Source of the DNA: Deltaproteobacteria bacterium
GTDB taxonomy: Bacteria; Myxococcota_A; UBA9042; PHBI01; JACKFB01
DNA length: 64,000 nucleotides
Assembly (NCBI GenBank): GCA_020632695.1
Contig: JACKFB010000001.1
Span: forward strand, 1 to 64,000
Reading direction: 5' to 3'
The position numbers were made by a program, and so were the translations under genes. The notes under the pieces are model-generated. The model did not search any database, was not told where the DNA came from, and saw only the letters and a program-made list of their open reading frames with translations. The first letter of the stretch is position 1, and each line of letters begins with the position of its first letter. Positions 53,485 through 60,958 of the stretch are shown here, piece by piece.

Positions 53485-54436
53485 GCCCGCCGCCGCGCCG
53501 ATCATCGAGGTCCAGGACCTCACCCGCCGCTTCGGCGACTTCGTGGCCGTGGACGCCGTGTCCTTTCGCGTCGAGCGCGGCGAGATCTTCGGCTACCTGG
53601 GCGCCAACGGGGCAGGGAAATCCACGACGATCCGCATGCTCTGCGGGCTGCTGGCGCCCACCTCCGGCAGCGCGCGGGTCGCCGGCTTCGAGCTGCCCGA
53701 CCAGGCCGTGCGCGTGAAGTCGTCCATCGGCTACATGTCCCAGCGCTTCTCGCTCTACACCGACCTGGAGGTCGCCGAGAACCTGTCGTTCTTCGCCGGC
53801 GCCTACGGCCTGCGCGGGGCCCGCCGCCGTCAGCGCATCGACTACGCCCTCGAGGTCGCCGGCCTCACCGACCGCCGCCGGGCGCTCACCCGCGACCTGC
53901 CCGGCGGCATCCGCCAGCGCCTCGCCCTGGCCTCGGCGCTGCTGCACGAGCCGACCCTCATCTTCCTCGACGAGCCCACCGCCGGCGTCGACCCGGCGTC
54001 GCGCCGCTCCTTCTGGCGCCTCATCCGCCAGCTCGTGCGCGAGGGCACCACCGTCTTCGTCACCACCCACCACCTCGACGAGGCCGAGTATTGCGGCCGC
54101 GTCGGCCTGATGGTGGACGGCCACCTCACCGCCCTGGACACGCCGGCGGCGCTCAAGCGCACCCACGTCCCCGGCACCATGCTGGCCATCGGCGGCGACC
54201 TCAGCGTGCCCGCGCTGCGCTCGGCCCTGGCCGGCCAGGACGGCGTCCTCGACATCCAGCCCTTCGGCCGCGCGCTGCACGTCCGCGTCCGCGGCCCGCT
54301 GTCCGACCCCGACGCCATGGCCCGCGCCCTCGAGCGCGCCGGCATCACCGGCGCCGACATCACGCCCACCGAGCCCACTCTCGAGGACGTCTTCCTCACC
54401 CTGGCCGCGGGCTCCACCCGCCAGAACGAGCTCTGA
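53477..54436 (+). CDS. ABC transporter ATPase (second half of a YbhF-type pair)
   Basis: A 319-residue ATPase with Walker A GANGAGKST, Q-loop (MSQRFSLYTDL), signature LPGGIRQR (Ser replaced by Pro at the first position region), Walker B LIFLDEPTAGVD and switch His in TTHHLDEAEYC. It overlaps the previous ATPase gene by 8 bases. Its ATP site looks the more canonical of the two, so the pair may have one strong and one weak site; inference. Confidence 0.93.
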   Translation: MAEPAAAPIIEVQDLTRRFGDFVAVDAVSFRVERGEIFGYLGANGAGKSTTIRMLCGLLAPTSGSARVAGFELPDQAVRVKSSIGYMSQRFSLYTDLEVAENLSFFAGAYGLRGARRRQRIDYALEVAGLTDRRRALTRDLPGGIRQRLALASALLHEPTLIFLDEPTAGVDPASRRSFWRLIRQLVREGTTVFVTTHHLDEAEYCGRVGLMVDGHLTALDTPAALKRTHVPGTMLAIGGDLSVPALRSALAGQDGVLDIQPFGRALHVRVRGPLSDPDAMARALERAGITGADITPTEPTLEDVFLTLAAGSTRQNEL

Positions 54437-54438
54437 GC

Positions 54439-55560
54439 ATGGACGGCCTCCGCCGCGCCCGCGCCATGGCCCTCAAGGAGGTCATGCACATCCTGCGCGA
54501 TCGCCAGGTGCTGGTCTTCGCGCTGGGCATGCCGGTGCTGCTGCTCCTGCTCTTCGGATATGCCGTCTCTTTCGACGTCGAGCACATCCCCCTGGCCGTC
54601 ATCGACCAGGACCACACCCCGCAATCGCGCGAGCTGCGCGCCGCCTTCGTCTCGGGCGACACCTTCGTGCCCGTGGTCGAGACCTCCGACGCCGAGGCCG
54701 TGGAGCCGCTCTTCCGCCGGAACGTCGCCCGCATCGCGCTGGTCATCCCCCACGGCTACGGTCGCGCGCTCGGCCGCGGCGAGACCGCCGAGGTGCAGCT
54801 CCTCGCCGACGGCTCCGACAACACCACCGCCTCGGTCGCCCTCGGATATGCCAACGCCCTGGCACTCTCGGTCAATCAGCGCTCCCTCGCGACCATCCTG
54901 GGCACCGCCGAGCCGCCGCTCAGCGTCCGCGTCCGCACTCTCTTCAACCCCGGCCTCGAGAGCGCCATCTTCCTCGTCCCCGGCCTCATGGTCCTGATCC
55001 TGGTCATCATCGCCGTCATGCTCACCGCCCTGACCATCGCCCGCGAGTACGAGCGCGGCTCCATGGAGCAGCTCTTCTCCACGCCCGTCGGCCGCCTCTC
55101 CATCATCCTGGGCAAGCTCGGCCCCTACTTCGTCCTGGGCCTGGTCCAGGTGCTGCTCACCCTGACGCTCGGCGTCGCGCTCTTCGGCGTGCCGGTCAAC
55201 GGCAGCGTGCTGCTGCTCTTCGCCGTCGCGGCGGTGTTTCTCCTCGCCATGCTCATGCAGGGGCTGCTCATCAGCGTCGTCGCCCGCAACCAGATGCTGG
55301 CCAGCCAGCTCGCCCTGCTCTCCACGGTGCTGCCGGCGCTGCTGCTCTCCGGCTTCATCTTCCCCATCGAGAACATGCCGCCGCTTCTGCAAGGCATCGC
55401 CAACGTCCTGCCGCCCATGCATTTCGTCCGCGCGCTGCGCGCCATCCTGCTGCGCGGCAACGGCATCGCCGTCATCTGGCCCGACGTGCTGGCCCTGGCC
55501 GCCTTCTTCGTCGTGCTGCTCACGCTGGCCACCCGTCGCTTCCGGAGGACCCTCGCGTGA
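54439..55560 (+). CDS. ABC-2 type permease (YbhS-like)
   Basis: A 373-residue permease: N-terminal helix (FALGMPVLLLLLFGYAVSF), a periplasmic domain (DVEHIPLAVIDQDHTPQSRELRAAF), then five more helices with EYERGSMEQLFSTPVGRLSIILGKLGPYF, the coupling segment typical of ABC-2 exporters. Two bases after the ATPase stop; its stop overlaps the next permease start (GTGA). Confidence 0.92.
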   Translation: MDGLRRARAMALKEVMHILRDRQVLVFALGMPVLLLLLFGYAVSFDVEHIPLAVIDQDHTPQSRELRAAFVSGDTFVPVVETSDAEAVEPLFRRNVARIALVIPHGYGRALGRGETAEVQLLADGSDNTTASVALGYANALALSVNQRSLATILGTAEPPLSVRVRTLFNPGLESAIFLVPGLMVLILVIIAVMLTALTIAREYERGSMEQLFSTPVGRLSIILGKLGPYFVLGLVQVLLTLTLGVALFGVPVNGSVLLLFAVAAVFLLAMLMQGLLISVVARNQMLASQLALLSTVLPALLLSGFIFPIENMPPLLQGIANVLPPMHFVRALRAILLRGNGIAVIWPDVLALAAFFVVLLTLATRRFRRTLA

Positions 55561-56711
55561 ACGCCCCCGGACAGCTCGCCGCGCTCCGCTCCATGATGCT
55601 CAAGGAGGTGCGCCAGACCGTGCGCGACCCGCGACTGGCCGTGATGCTGGTGGTGGGGCCGCTCCTGCAGCTCACGCTGCTGGGCTTTGCGGTCAACCTG
55701 GACATCGAGCACGTCCCCACGGTGGTCGCCGACCAGGACCGCAGCGCCGAGAGCCGCGCCATGGTCCGCGAGATCACCGCCGGCGACGCCTTCGACCTGG
55801 CCTTCGCCACCCCCGACGCCGAGCACGCCATGGCGGCCGTCACCCACGGCGAGGCCCCGGTCGCCCTCATCCTGCCCCGCGGCCTGGCCGAGGACCTCGA
55901 CTCGGGCAAGGCGACGGCGCTGCAGGTGCTGGTGGACGGCGGCGAGCCCAACCGCGCCGTCATCGCCCAGAACGCCCTCAGCGCCTACGCCATCGGCCAC
56001 TCGCTCCAGCTCGCCCGCCAGCGCCTCTCGGCCCGCGCCGCCGCCCTCGAGCGCGCCCCCCGCCTGCCAACGACCACCGTGGTTCCCCGTGTCTTCTACA
56101 ACCCCACCCTGGACAGCCAGATCTACTTCGTCCCCGGCGTGGCCGCGACGCTCCTGATGACCATCATCCTGGCCGTCACCGCCATGGGCATCGCCCGCGA
56201 GAAGGAGGTCGGCACCCTCGAGCAGGTGCTGGTCACCCCCATCGCCCCCTCCATCCTCGTCCTCGGAAAGTCCCTCCCCTATGCGGGCCTGGGCCTCCTC
56301 GACCTGGCCCTGGTCATCACCGCCGGAGCCGTGGTCTTCGACGTCCCCCTCCGAGGCCCCCTCTCGCTCCTGGCGCTGGGCGGCGTCCTCTATCTCCTCA
56401 GCACCGTCGGCCTGGGCCTCCTGGTCGGCACCCTGGCCCGCACCCAGCAGCAGGCCTTCATGATCGCCTTCATGGTCATCCTCCCGGCGATCATCCTCTC
56501 CGGCTTCATGACCCCGGTAGCCAACATGCCCCCCTGGCTCCAGCCCTTCACCGCCTTCGACCCCATGCGCCACTTCGTCGAGATCCTCCGAGCCGTCCTC
56601 CTCAAAGGCGCCACCTTCACCGACATCGCCCCCCAACTCACCGCCCTCGCCGGCATCGGCACCGTGCTGTTCGCCTCCGCCATCCGAAGCCTCCACCGCA
56701 GCCTCGCCTGA
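55557..56711 (+). CDS. ABC-2 type permease (YbhR-like)
   Basis: A 384-residue permease with the same layout as the preceding gene: LKEVRQTVRDPRLAVMLVVGPLLQLTLLGFAVN, periplasmic domain (DIEHVPTVVADQDRSAESRAM) and the EKEVGTLEQVLVTPIAPSILVLGKSLPY segment. With the previous permease it forms the membrane heterodimer. Last gene of the operon; GTG start. Confidence 0.92.
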   Translation: MNAPGQLAALRSMMLKEVRQTVRDPRLAVMLVVGPLLQLTLLGFAVNLDIEHVPTVVADQDRSAESRAMVREITAGDAFDLAFATPDAEHAMAAVTHGEAPVALILPRGLAEDLDSGKATALQVLVDGGEPNRAVIAQNALSAYAIGHSLQLARQRLSARAAALERAPRLPTTTVVPRVFYNPTLDSQIYFVPGVAATLLMTIILAVTAMGIAREKEVGTLEQVLVTPIAPSILVLGKSLPYAGLGLLDLALVITAGAVVFDVPLRGPLSLLALGGVLYLLSTVGLGLLVGTLARTQQQAFMIAFMVILPAIILSGFMTPVANMPPWLQPFTAFDPMRHFVEILRAVLLKGATFTDIAPQLTALAGIGTVLFASAIRSLHRSLA

Positions 56712-56790
56712 CCCGCCCCGGCCGCGTGGCCTCCACTTCACGCCGGGCGCGCCTCCACCGCAGGGACGTGGCTCGGGAGCATCACCCGTG

Positions 56791-56840
56791 CTTTCCGCGG
56801 GAAGCTCTCGACTCGCGTCGTCGCAGCGCTCCGCGGAAAG
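56791..56840 (+). other. Inverted repeat after the efflux operon
   Basis: CTTTCCGCGG (56791-56800) and CCGCGGAAAG (56831-56840) are perfect 10-base arms 30 bases apart, about 80 bases after the last permease stop. No T-run follows. It may be a transcript-end stem or a binding site. The rest of 56712-56980 has no protein-like frame. Confidence 0.4.
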
Positions 56841-56980
56841 ACCTCGCATCTCTCGACATGGAGCACGCCAGCGGCCAAGCCAAGCACCCTACCCGCGGTT
56901 CACCGGTGCCTGCTCCCAAGTGAGTACTGCGGGTGCCTGACACCTCGCTCTCGCGCAGGACGCTCGGTGCGGCCCGCGGG

Positions 56981-58255
56981 TCACGGGCCGCCGTGCCGTC
57001 GTAAGGTGGCCTCGGGGGCTACTTGGGTGGTGCCGTCGAGGATGTTGCGGGTGGTTTCGGAGGGGTCGGCGAGGATGGTGTGGCGGGCGAAGGCGAGGGC
57101 GTAGGTGTCGATGATGGCATAGCCTTTGTCGGGCGGGAGGGTCTTGCAGGTGGGGAGGCCGAAGGTGTTGTGGCAGCCGCCTTCGAGCTCGAGCCAGCGG
57201 AGGTCGAGGGCTTTGGTGGCGTCGAACTGGGCCTGGTATCTCTCCGGGGAGTCGAGGCTGCCGCTCATCGCCAGCACGGGGATGGTGACGGTGATGGTGC
57301 CGTCGTCGGCGATCTGGGTCGGCTCGATGGCGCCTGCCATGGGGATGATGGCCTGGACGCGGGGGTCGCCGAGGCCTTCGGCGAAGACGGCGAGCTGGGC
57401 CTCGGTGCAGTCGGGGCAGTCCAGGCGCTCGCGGGGCATGTTGTAGGTCACTCCCGCCGTCGCCCACGCGGTGTAGCCGCCGTAGCTGTGGCCCGAGAGC
57501 ACCACGCGCGAGGTGTCGGCGGCTCCGGCCAGCGGGTCGGGGGCTTCGAGGGACTCGAGGGCGTCCAGCGAGGCGCTGATGTCCAGCGAGCGCAGGTAGT
57601 CGAAGCCGGGCGGGACCGGGTCGAGGCCGCCGATGATGGTGTTCCCGGTGTGATCCGGGGCCAGGGCGATCCAGCCGTGGCTGGCGAAGTAGCGCATGAG
57701 GAACGCCGAGTTTCCGGCGAAGCCGTCGTAGCCGTGGGAATGTGCCAGCACTGGCAGCTTTCGCTCGGGCTCGGGCCGCGCCAGCGTCGCGTCCACCAGG
57801 GCGTCGGGGTCCGGGAAGAGCTGGGAGTAGACGGCCGCCTCGCCCTCGGTGTCCTCGGTCGGGTACCAGACGTGCAGCAGCAAGGTGCGCGGCTCGCCCC
57901 ACGCCTCGGGCTGGTAGGTGATCTCCCAGGTGCGCACGCCCACGTGGTAGGGCCCGGGCGCGTCCACCGGCCACTGGAGGGAGATTGGTCCCGAATCGGT
58001 GTCGCCGGCGTCGGGGGCGGCGTCGCCGGGCACCGCGTCGGCGTCGGTGGCCGCGTCGGGTAGCGCCTCCGCCACCTCGCCGCCAGCGTCGGCGAGGGCG
58101 TCACCAGTCGCCGTGTCGGCGTCCGCCGCCGCGTCGGAGAGCCCATCGGCGCCGCTCGCCGCGCAGCCCGCCCCCAGCGCAGACAGCGCCAGCAGCGCAC
58201 CAGCGAGGCGCCAGCTCGCCCGGCCGCCTGACCGCCGCGGGGCCAAGCACCTCAC
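56981..58255 (-). CDS. Alpha/beta-hydrolase lipoprotein
   Basis: A 424-residue lipoprotein from GTG 58255. Signal peptide ends LSALGAGC; an Ala/Asp linker follows (about 30-85). The hydrolase domain resembles dienelactone-hydrolase / PAF-acetylhydrolase proteins: oxyanion region LPVLAHSHGYDG, nucleophile Ser in GHSYGG, acid in SGSLDSPERY, and His in GGCHNTFG. Cys-containing segments (LDCPDCTEAQ, LPTCKTLP) may form disulfides. The start overlaps the PIG-L gene stop (GTGA), linking the two. Confidence 0.85.
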   Translation of the reverse strand: MRCLAPRRSGGRASWRLAGALLALSALGAGCAASGADGLSDAAADADTATGDALADAGGEVAEALPDAATDADAVPGDAAPDAGDTDSGPISLQWPVDAPGPYHVGVRTWEITYQPEAWGEPRTLLLHVWYPTEDTEGEAAVYSQLFPDPDALVDATLARPEPERKLPVLAHSHGYDGFAGNSAFLMRYFASHGWIALAPDHTGNTIIGGLDPVPPGFDYLRSLDISASLDALESLEAPDPLAGAADTSRVVLSGHSYGGYTAWATAGVTYNMPRERLDCPDCTEAQLAVFAEGLGDPRVQAIIPMAGAIEPTQIADDGTITVTIPVLAMSGSLDSPERYQAQFDATKALDLRWLELEGGCHNTFGLPTCKTLPPDKGYAIIDTYALAFARHTILADPSETTRNILDGTTQVAPEATLRRHGGP

Positions 58256-59100
58256 GGCAGCCGCGTCCCGAGCGCCTCGAGGATCCCCTCGAGTCCGCCA
58301 AACCGCACCACGCGGAACTCCTCCGCCGCCTCCAGGCCGTGGCGCCGCCCGACCTCCGCCGACAGCGAGCCCACCAGCTCCGCCACCAGCGGTCCCGGCT
58401 CGCCCGCCCCGAGCGCGGCGTCCACCGCGTCGATGCGCCAGCCTCCCGTCTGCGCCTGCAACCGGAGCTGGTTCAGCACGTTCAGCATCATCGTCCGGTG
58501 TGCCACCGCCGCCGCCACCTTGCGCCCGAGCTGTGCGCCGATGTCCACGATGTGCGTCGCCCGCTCCACCTCGCGCGCGAAGTACCACCGCTCGAAGACC
58601 CCGTGCACCGCCAGACCCTCGGCGATGTGCTCCGGGTGGTGCTTGTCGAACTGGCTGGCCCAGCAGGCCTCGTCGGTCGCCCGCGCCACCGCCACGTGGT
58701 CCTGGTTGTCCTCGCCGTACAGGCTCCGTGGGTCGAAGGTGACCACGGCATACGGGCGAAAGCGCCGGATCTCGCGGATGATCTTCTCGCGCAGCGCCAC
58801 CTCGCTCACGTCGGCCAGGGTGTCGGTCGGGTAGCCCAGCTCGACGAGCTCCGCCACGCCCAGGATCTCGCCCGCCAGGCGGAACTCGGACGCGTTGGCG
58901 GCGACCGTCTCCTCCTCGCTCAGCCCCAGCGAGTCCCAGCGGTCATCGGTCGCGCGCACCGCCACGACGCGCCAGCCCGCGTCCACCCACGCGGCGACCG
59001 TCCCGCCGAGGAAGAGCGCGAGGTCGTCAGCGTGGGCGGTGACCACCAGCACGACGCGGCCGTCGCCGGGTTCCATCCTGTGGATGCGCGGGACGCTCAT
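58252..59100 (-). CDS. PIG-L family N-acetyl-glycan deacetylase
   Basis: A 282-residue LmbE/PIG-L protein. The metal site motif is AHADDLALFLGG (usually AHPDDE), keeping His and both Asp but with Leu at the Glu position; the partner His is in EDNQDHVAVARA. The family removes acetyl from amino sugars or related groups. It is probably co-translated with the hydrolase lipoprotein that follows. No signal peptide, so cytoplasmic. Confidence 0.88.
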   Translation of the reverse strand: MSVPRIHRMEPGDGRVVLVVTAHADDLALFLGGTVAAWVDAGWRVVAVRATDDRWDSLGLSEEETVAANASEFRLAGEILGVAELVELGYPTDTLADVSEVALREKIIREIRRFRPYAVVTFDPRSLYGEDNQDHVAVARATDEACWASQFDKHHPEHIAEGLAVHGVFERWYFAREVERATHIVDIGAQLGRKVAAAVAHRTMMLNVLNQLRLQAQTGGWRIDAVDAALGAGEPGPLVAELVGSLSAEVGRRHGLEAAEEFRVVRFGGLEGILEALGTRLP

Positions 59101-59165
59101 CGCTGGCGACGGTAGCGGCGGACCGGTGGCCGGTCAACACGGCGGAGGCGGCGCCGGAGCGGGGC

Positions 59166-59657
59166 TCAGCCGGCCGCCTCGGCGTGGCTGATGTGCAGGG
59201 CGCCGTGGGCTCTCGCCAGGGCGTCCGCGCGGCGTAGCGCCTCCTCGTCGCGGGCCTCGACGGCCAGCAGGACGTGGTCGGGGTCGATGGCCTTGGCCTC
59301 GGCCTCCAGCTCGGGCATGGGGCTGTTGCCGCCCATCAGCGCCCCGTGGAGGCCTGCGTAGAAGGCGCCGGCGAAGGCGCCGCCGATGAGGGAGACGCCC
59401 CAGGGGACCTGGAGCAGGCCCAAGGGCCACACGAGGGCGACGCCGACGAGGCCGCCGAAGACCAGGCCGATCAGGGAGGCCTGCAGCAGGCCGCGTCGAG
59501 CCGAGGTCAGGCCGTGGCCGAACTCGTCCTGGCGCAGGTGCTGGGTGTGATCGATGAGGTCGACGTGGACATCCAGCTCGGGAGCCCGCGCCAGCAGCGC
59601 TCGCGCGCGCTCGGCTGCGTCGTGGTTCTCGAATTCTGCGAAGGTGATGTGCTTCAT
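59166..59657 (-). CDS. Small membrane protein with Gly-rich helices, unknown
   Basis: A 163-residue protein: an N-terminal alpha/beta half (MKHITFAEFENHDAAERARALLAR) like YflT/general-stress 17M-type domains, then two Gly-rich hydrophobic segments (SLIGLVFGGLVGVALVWPLG, GVSLIGGAFAGAFYAGLHGALMGG) in glycine-zipper style, then a short alpha/beta end. Function unknown. The 249 bases to the divergent DUF1579 gene show no clear promoter. Confidence 0.7.
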   Translation of the reverse strand: MKHITFAEFENHDAAERARALLARAPELDVHVDLIDHTQHLRQDEFGHGLTSARRGLLQASLIGLVFGGLVGVALVWPLGLLQVPWGVSLIGGAFAGAFYAGLHGALMGGNSPMPELEAEAKAIDPDHVLLAVEARDEEALRRADALARAHGALHISHAEAAG

Positions 59658-59906
59658 GGCGTGCTCCGCTGGCAGAGCCGTTCAGGCGTACAGGCCTGAT
59701 CGAGCGCAACTTCCATGCCAGAGGCGGCGGCGCGCCCGTCACCGGGGAATCGAGGCGATCGCCGCCACCGGCCCTTGCCAGAGCGGCGGCGGATGTGGGG
59801 CAGCATGCCCCGCCGCGGGCGCTACGGCCGGGTGTTTCGCGCCGGTGCTCGGTAGTATGGTGGCGCCCTCACCGAGCCACCCAGCCGCCGACCACGGAGG
59901 TCCTCC

Positions 59907-60518
59907 ATGCGCCGTCTCGCCCTCGCCCTCGCCCTGTGCGCGCTGGCCTCGCCCGCCCTCGCCACCGAGCCCGCCCCCGAGGGCGACCAGGAAGCCATGA
60001 TGGCCGAGTGGCTGAAGCTCGCTCAGCCCGGCGAGGGTCACCAGCGCCTGCGCCCCCTCGTCGGAAGCTTCGACACGGTGACCCGCCTCTGGATGGGCGG
60101 CCCCGACGCGCCCGCCACCGAGTCGCGCGGCACCATGGAGTCGAGCTGGATCCTCGGCGGCCGCTTCGTCCGCGGCGTGTCGAAGTCCACGATGATGGGC
60201 CAGCCCTACGAGGGCGTCGCGGTCACCGGCTACAACAACATCCGCAAGATCTACGAGTCGACCTGGATCGACACGATGTCCACCAACATCAGCTTCTCGA
60301 AGGGCTCGATGGACCGCGATGGCAAGGTGCTGACGCTCTACGGCGAGATGGACGAGCCTGCGCTCGGCGTCTACGGCCGCATGGTGCGCCTGGTCCTGCG
60401 CATCGAGGGCCCCGATCGGCACGTGATGGAGATGTACGACCTCCACGCCGGCGACGGCTACAAGGTCTTCGAGACCACCTACACGCGCAAGAAGGGCACC
60501 AAGGCACCGGCGAAGTGA
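59907..60518 (+). CDS. Secreted DUF1579-family protein
   Basis: A 203-residue protein with a signal peptide (RLALALALCALASPALA) and a DUF1579 domain: LVGSFDTVTRLWMGGPDAP...ESRGTMESSWILGGRFVRGVSKSTMMGQPYEGVAVTGYNNIRKIYESTWIDTMST. The family adopts a lipocalin-like fold; the ligand is unknown. The ATG is preceded by GGAGG (CACGGAGGTCCTCCATG). Confidence 0.88.
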   Translation: MRRLALALALCALASPALATEPAPEGDQEAMMAEWLKLAQPGEGHQRLRPLVGSFDTVTRLWMGGPDAPATESRGTMESSWILGGRFVRGVSKSTMMGQPYEGVAVTGYNNIRKIYESTWIDTMSTNISFSKGSMDRDGKVLTLYGEMDEPALGVYGRMVRLVLRIEGPDRHVMEMYDLHAGDGYKVFETTYTRKKGTKAPAK

Positions 60519-60575
60519 AGCCGGATGCGCGCCCCTCCCGCCGAGGGGCGCGCGACGACGGGGTGGCAGCGGAGC

Positions 60576-60752
60576 CTACAAGAGGTCTCGTGGCCGGCCG
60601 CGCAGAGCGCTGGCGACCATCGAGATGATGAAGAGTGCCACTGCCACGAAGAAGATGATCTTCGCGATGCCGGCCGCCGCGATGGCGACGCCGGTGAACC
60701 CGAGCACGCCGGCGATGAACGCGACGGCGAGAAACAGCAATGCCCAACCCAT
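60576..60752 (-). CDS. DUF1328 small membrane protein
   Basis: A 58-residue protein: MGWALLFLAVAFIAGVLGFTGVAIAAAGIAKIIFFVAVALFIISMVASALRGR, two membrane helices with the family's conserved FxxGFxGVAxxxAGIAKIIF core. AGGAGG lies 6 bases before the ATG at 60752. Related proteins are small stress-associated membrane proteins of unknown function; compare the lmo0937-type gene at 22002-22151. Confidence 0.88.
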   Translation of the reverse strand: MGWALLFLAVAFIAGVLGFTGVAIAAAGIAKIIFFVAVALFIISMVASALRGRPRDLL

Positions 60753-60958
60753 GAGCGCCTCCTCTGGCCGCGCGGGCACCCCGGCGCGGCGGTAGCTGAC
60801 ACTTCGCAGGAAGCAAGCGCAGTGCCAGGAGCGCGCGGGCCCATGATGGCGGGCACTTGCGTGGACCCGGTCGCGGGCGAGCGGGCTTGCGATGGGGGCG
60901 GCCTGCCCCACTTGTGGCGATGCCCGGCGCCGGGCGTGCGGGCCCGGCGGACCTGGAT

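Noticed and set aside
56726..56923. 65-codon frame after the efflux operon
   Set aside because: Overlaps the inverted repeat, is Arg-rich and lacks a credible ribosome site.
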